Below are positions 62,117 to 64,000 of a stretch of 64,000 nucleotides of DNA, one piece after another. The notes under the pieces are model-generated. The model had not been told where the DNA came from, made no database searches, and saw only the letters and a program-made list of their open reading frames with translations. Location: NCBI RefSeq assembly GCF_001640025.1, contig NC_031672.1, forward strand, positions 1,984,001 through 2,048,000, read 5' to 3'. Made by a program: the position numbers and the translations under genes. Numbering within the stretch: the first letter of the stretch is position 1; each line of letters starts with the position of its first letter. Origin of the DNA: Sugiyamaella lignohabitans (lineage: Eukaryota > Ascomycota > Dipodascomycetes > Dipodascales > Trichomonascaceae).

Positions 62117-62411
62117 GATAGCACGTTCTCTGAGGAGAATTAGCTAGCAGCGGTTTCCCCTGACCACTGGAGTAAATACTAAGGTTACTCAAAGGTGTTC
62201 AGGTTTTCCACTGCTCGGAAAGGGAGGTTCTGGGGAATCCGGCCTATCTAGCGCACATGTTGAAACCAACACGAAGGTATAGCCCGTAGGGGGCCAAGAG
62301 TAGAATAGTCCTACTATCATATGAGAGTATAGTAATATTTTAATGTTGTTGTATAATTGTGTTAGGACTTTAATATTGATTATTATTATTATATTATTAT
62401 TATTATTATTA
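61615..62411 (+). mobile_element. 5'-truncated LINE (non-LTR retrotransposon) insertion
   Basis: A 797-bp insertion bounded by a 14-bp target-site duplication. It holds the last ~165 codons of a LINE second ORF, about 270 bp of 3' untranslated sequence, and a (TTA/ATT)n tail (about 62379-62411) where the insertion was primed. These are the marks of target-primed reverse transcription with an incomplete 5' end. It lies 213 bp upstream of the tRNA-Asn 5' end. The first three bases of the duplication (TTA) could belong to the tail, giving at least 11 bp. Confidence 0.92.
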
Positions 62412-62425
62412 TTACGAATGCAATT
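62412..62425. repeat. LINE target-site duplication, right copy
   Basis: TTACGAATGCAATT, identical to 61601-61614; follows directly on the trinucleotide tail. Confidence 0.92.
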
Positions 62426-63055
62426 CACTTTTTTCTTCATTTTTCGGGATGGAGATATTAAGAGAAGAAATTTTCTCATGGTTTTTCGTTATCATTCGTT
62501 AATTCTCCCTTCTTTTATATATTTTCATTTTATTTGTCGCATTTATTCAATTTTAGACTGAGAGTCTTACGATGGGGTCTGCTGAGAAGACAGGTTGGTT
62601 AGATAGAGGTTTCTCTGGACCCGACCAAGACGTAGCGACTCGAGCGCAGCGCGGTCTGGGGTGGAGACCCAGCCCCCGAAGCCAGAGTCCAGACTTGTGA
62701 TAGCGGGTTTAGTAGCGTGGTCGGCATGAATAGTATTAATTACGTATAGTATAGGACTTTAAACAAGATTTATTCGTCCATTCGTAGTAAAGTAATTCAA
62801 GTGAGAGAATGGGGTAAAAAAAGCTGAGATTTACTCTTCAAAAAATTCAGTAAAATATAGAAACGGATAGGACAAGAAGCCTGGTTTATTAGTATTTGTC
62901 TGGCAGAATTACCCCAGATTTTAAATTAATAGGAACGGCTAACATGTTAAGATAAAACGCGTGAAGGAACGGCTCACTAATTAAAACCTGCAGGACGCGT
63001 CGGTGTGTATATTTACGTGAATCAGCAGGTCGATTGTGGGTTTTCGATCGGATCA
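62426..63055. promoter_or_regulatory. DPB2 upstream region
   Basis: 630 bp between the LINE insertion and DPB2. Holds one degenerate GC foldback arm (62629-62684), ACGCGT at 62958-62963 and again at 62994-62999. ACGCGT is the MCB element bound by MBF to drive S-phase transcription of replication genes. Two copies at 57-98 bp before the DPB2 ATG fit well. Confidence 0.6.
62629..62684 (-). repeat. GC foldback arm, degenerate
   Basis: Right-type arm: ACTCGAGCGCAGCG box (shortened), TGGGGT-GGA-GACCCA hairpin with altered stem still able to pair partly through G-T, and a decayed CCCCCGAAGCCA tip. Confidence 0.8.
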
Positions 63056-64000
63056 ATGATGTCGAAACCGGCTGTGCTGCCAATACAGCTGACTCCTTCA
63101 CAAGTGAGGCCTGTGGCTTATAGAATACTATCAAAAAAGCATGGACTTAATCTGAAATCATCAGGTTTAGACGTTCTGACCGAGTTTCTGGGCCATACGT
63201 TCGGGGTTGACTGGCGTGGATCAAAAGCTGAAAAGTTCCTGGATGAGATTTCTCGACGTTGGAAAGATGAAGATAGAGGTTTATTTATAGAAGGTGCTCC
63301 CTTGAAAGAGATCATTCGTGACATTGTCAATTCTATCAAGGCAGCTGAAGATGTTAGTAAAGACTCGTCACCCGCTCTCGCAGATAGAACGCAAACTTTG
63401 GCGGATACGGGAGTTAGAGATAAACCTTCTAGCCAGTATTGGAAAGACTATTTTCAAGTGGTTAATGCACAAAGTCAACCATTTTATTCATATGACCCTA
63501 TAAAGAAAAACTTCGATGCCCCAAAAGCCAAACCAACTCTGTTAGCCCCTGCCAAAGACCAGGCATCTGTGTTCACTTTAAGGTACAATCTCATCTATAA
63601 TAGAATCCTCCGTAATGAAGCATTCCAAACACCATCATTTGGTGCCAGTATGAATAATACAGTGAGCATGGCAGGATCAAAGTTTTATTCTATCACCTTC
63701 ATTCACAACATGTTAGGACGAAATAATAGCCAATTCTTATTATTTGGATTCATCTTCAAAGGACCAGATGGTGAATTATGGATACAAGATCTATCAGGAA
63801 AGGTGCAGCTGGATATATCACAAACAGTTCCTGCAGACGGATTATATTACACTCCAGGACAGTTTGTGCTGTGTGATGGAGTGTATTTTAATGAGAAGTT
63901 CTTGGTAGGATCATTAGGCCCACCTCCTGCTGAAAGACGAGAAGCAACTAAAGTAGCATATGGAAATATCGACTTTTTGGGTGTTCATACTGCGCTGCAA
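63056..64000 (+). CDS. DPB2: DNA polymerase epsilon subunit B (Dpb2), 5' part
   Basis: Open for 315 codons to the window end, so the 3' portion is missing. Starts MMSKPAVLPIQLTPSQVRPV; the second ATG three bases on is equally possible. The N-terminal helical domain (VRPVAYRILSKKHGLNLKSS; LTEFLGHTFGVDWRGSKAEK) is that of Dpb2, which contacts GINS in the CMG helicase. The following OB-fold region shows GRNNSQFLLFGFIFKGPDG, LWIQDLSGKVQLDI and YYTPGQFVLCDGVYFNEKF, as in B-subunits. The inactive phosphodiesterase domain would follow outside the window. Two MCB sites upstream suggest G1/S expression. Confidence 0.95.
   Translation, partial: MMSKPAVLPIQLTPSQVRPVAYRILSKKHGLNLKSSGLDVLTEFLGHTFGVDWRGSKAEKFLDEISRRWKDEDRGLFIEGAPLKEIIRDIVNSIKAAEDVSKDSSPALADRTQTLADTGVRDKPSSQYWKDYFQVVNAQSQPFYSYDPIKKNFDAPKAKPTLLAPAKDQASVFTLRYNLIYNRILRNEAFQTPSFGASMNNTVSMAGSKFYSITFIHNMLGRNNSQFLLFGFIFKGPDGELWIQDLSGKVQLDISQTVPADGLYYTPGQFVLCDGVYFNEKFLVGSLGPPPAERREATKVAYGNIDFLGVHTALQ

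Overview
This is a 64-kb nuclear segment of an ascomycete yeast. Gene content (KRE33, RAD4, PEX12, MRS3/4, FUN12, RBG1, SPT2, KAR5, DPB2) is that of Saccharomycotina. Several genes carry short introns with GTAAGT/GTGAGT donors and a (T)ACTAAC/CTAAC branch point only a few bases before the acceptor. It also has genes that Saccharomyces lacks or has diverged strongly (a DDB1-type protein, PNGase A, a LINE fragment). I infer an early-branching lineage such as Dipodascales/Trichomonascaceae; the species is not proved by the sequence.

Layout. 1-8330: PNGase A (-), a small spliced membrane-protein candidate and EXO5 (+), the mitochondrial iron carrier MRS3/4 (-). 8331-14408: KRE33 (-) divergent from LSM6 (+), then NEJ1/XLF (+). 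14409-23858: a GH28 polygalacturonase behind a promoter rich in inverted repeats, SWT1 (-), a 935-residue fungal protein of unknown role (-), SPT2 (+). 24079-31339: RAD4 (-) divergent from KAR5 (+), convergent with a ROD1-like arrestin (-). 31340-37237: a 5.9-kb stretch with no supportable gene. 37238-46872: a MATE transporter (+), PEX12 (-), an F-box protein (+), a four-exon GAS glucanosyltransferase (-), and a divergent SDR/sorbitol-dehydrogenase-like pair. 47763-57189: a PIP-kinase-like protein lacking key catalytic residues (-), RBG1 (-) divergent from FUN12/eIF5B (+), IDI1 (-). 57584-64000: a DDB1-like gene (-), tRNA-Asn, a 5'-truncated LINE with target-site duplication, and the 5' part of DPB2 (+), which runs off the window.

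Exon structures were reconstructed by hand for eleven spliced genes: the small 3228 gene, LSM6, NEJ1, the polygalacturonase, SPT2, KAR5, ROD1-like, GAS, RBG1, FUN12 and IDI1, plus the DDB1-like gene. In each case the joined frames restore the expected family sequence.

The most striking feature is a dispersed GC-rich foldback repeat present at about 20 places. A full copy is about 135 bp with inverted ends starting TGCCTCCGGCGGC. Each arm holds two tight hairpins whose loops are mostly GNA, giving the core GCGNAGC, a sequence known to form exceptionally stable DNA mini-hairpins. Copies occur as whole elements or single arms, never in an exon, and six of them lie inside introns (LSM6, NEJ1, SPT2, ROD1-like, RBG1, FUN12). 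This looks like a non-autonomous mobile or structure-driven element and is my main candidate for something undescribed.
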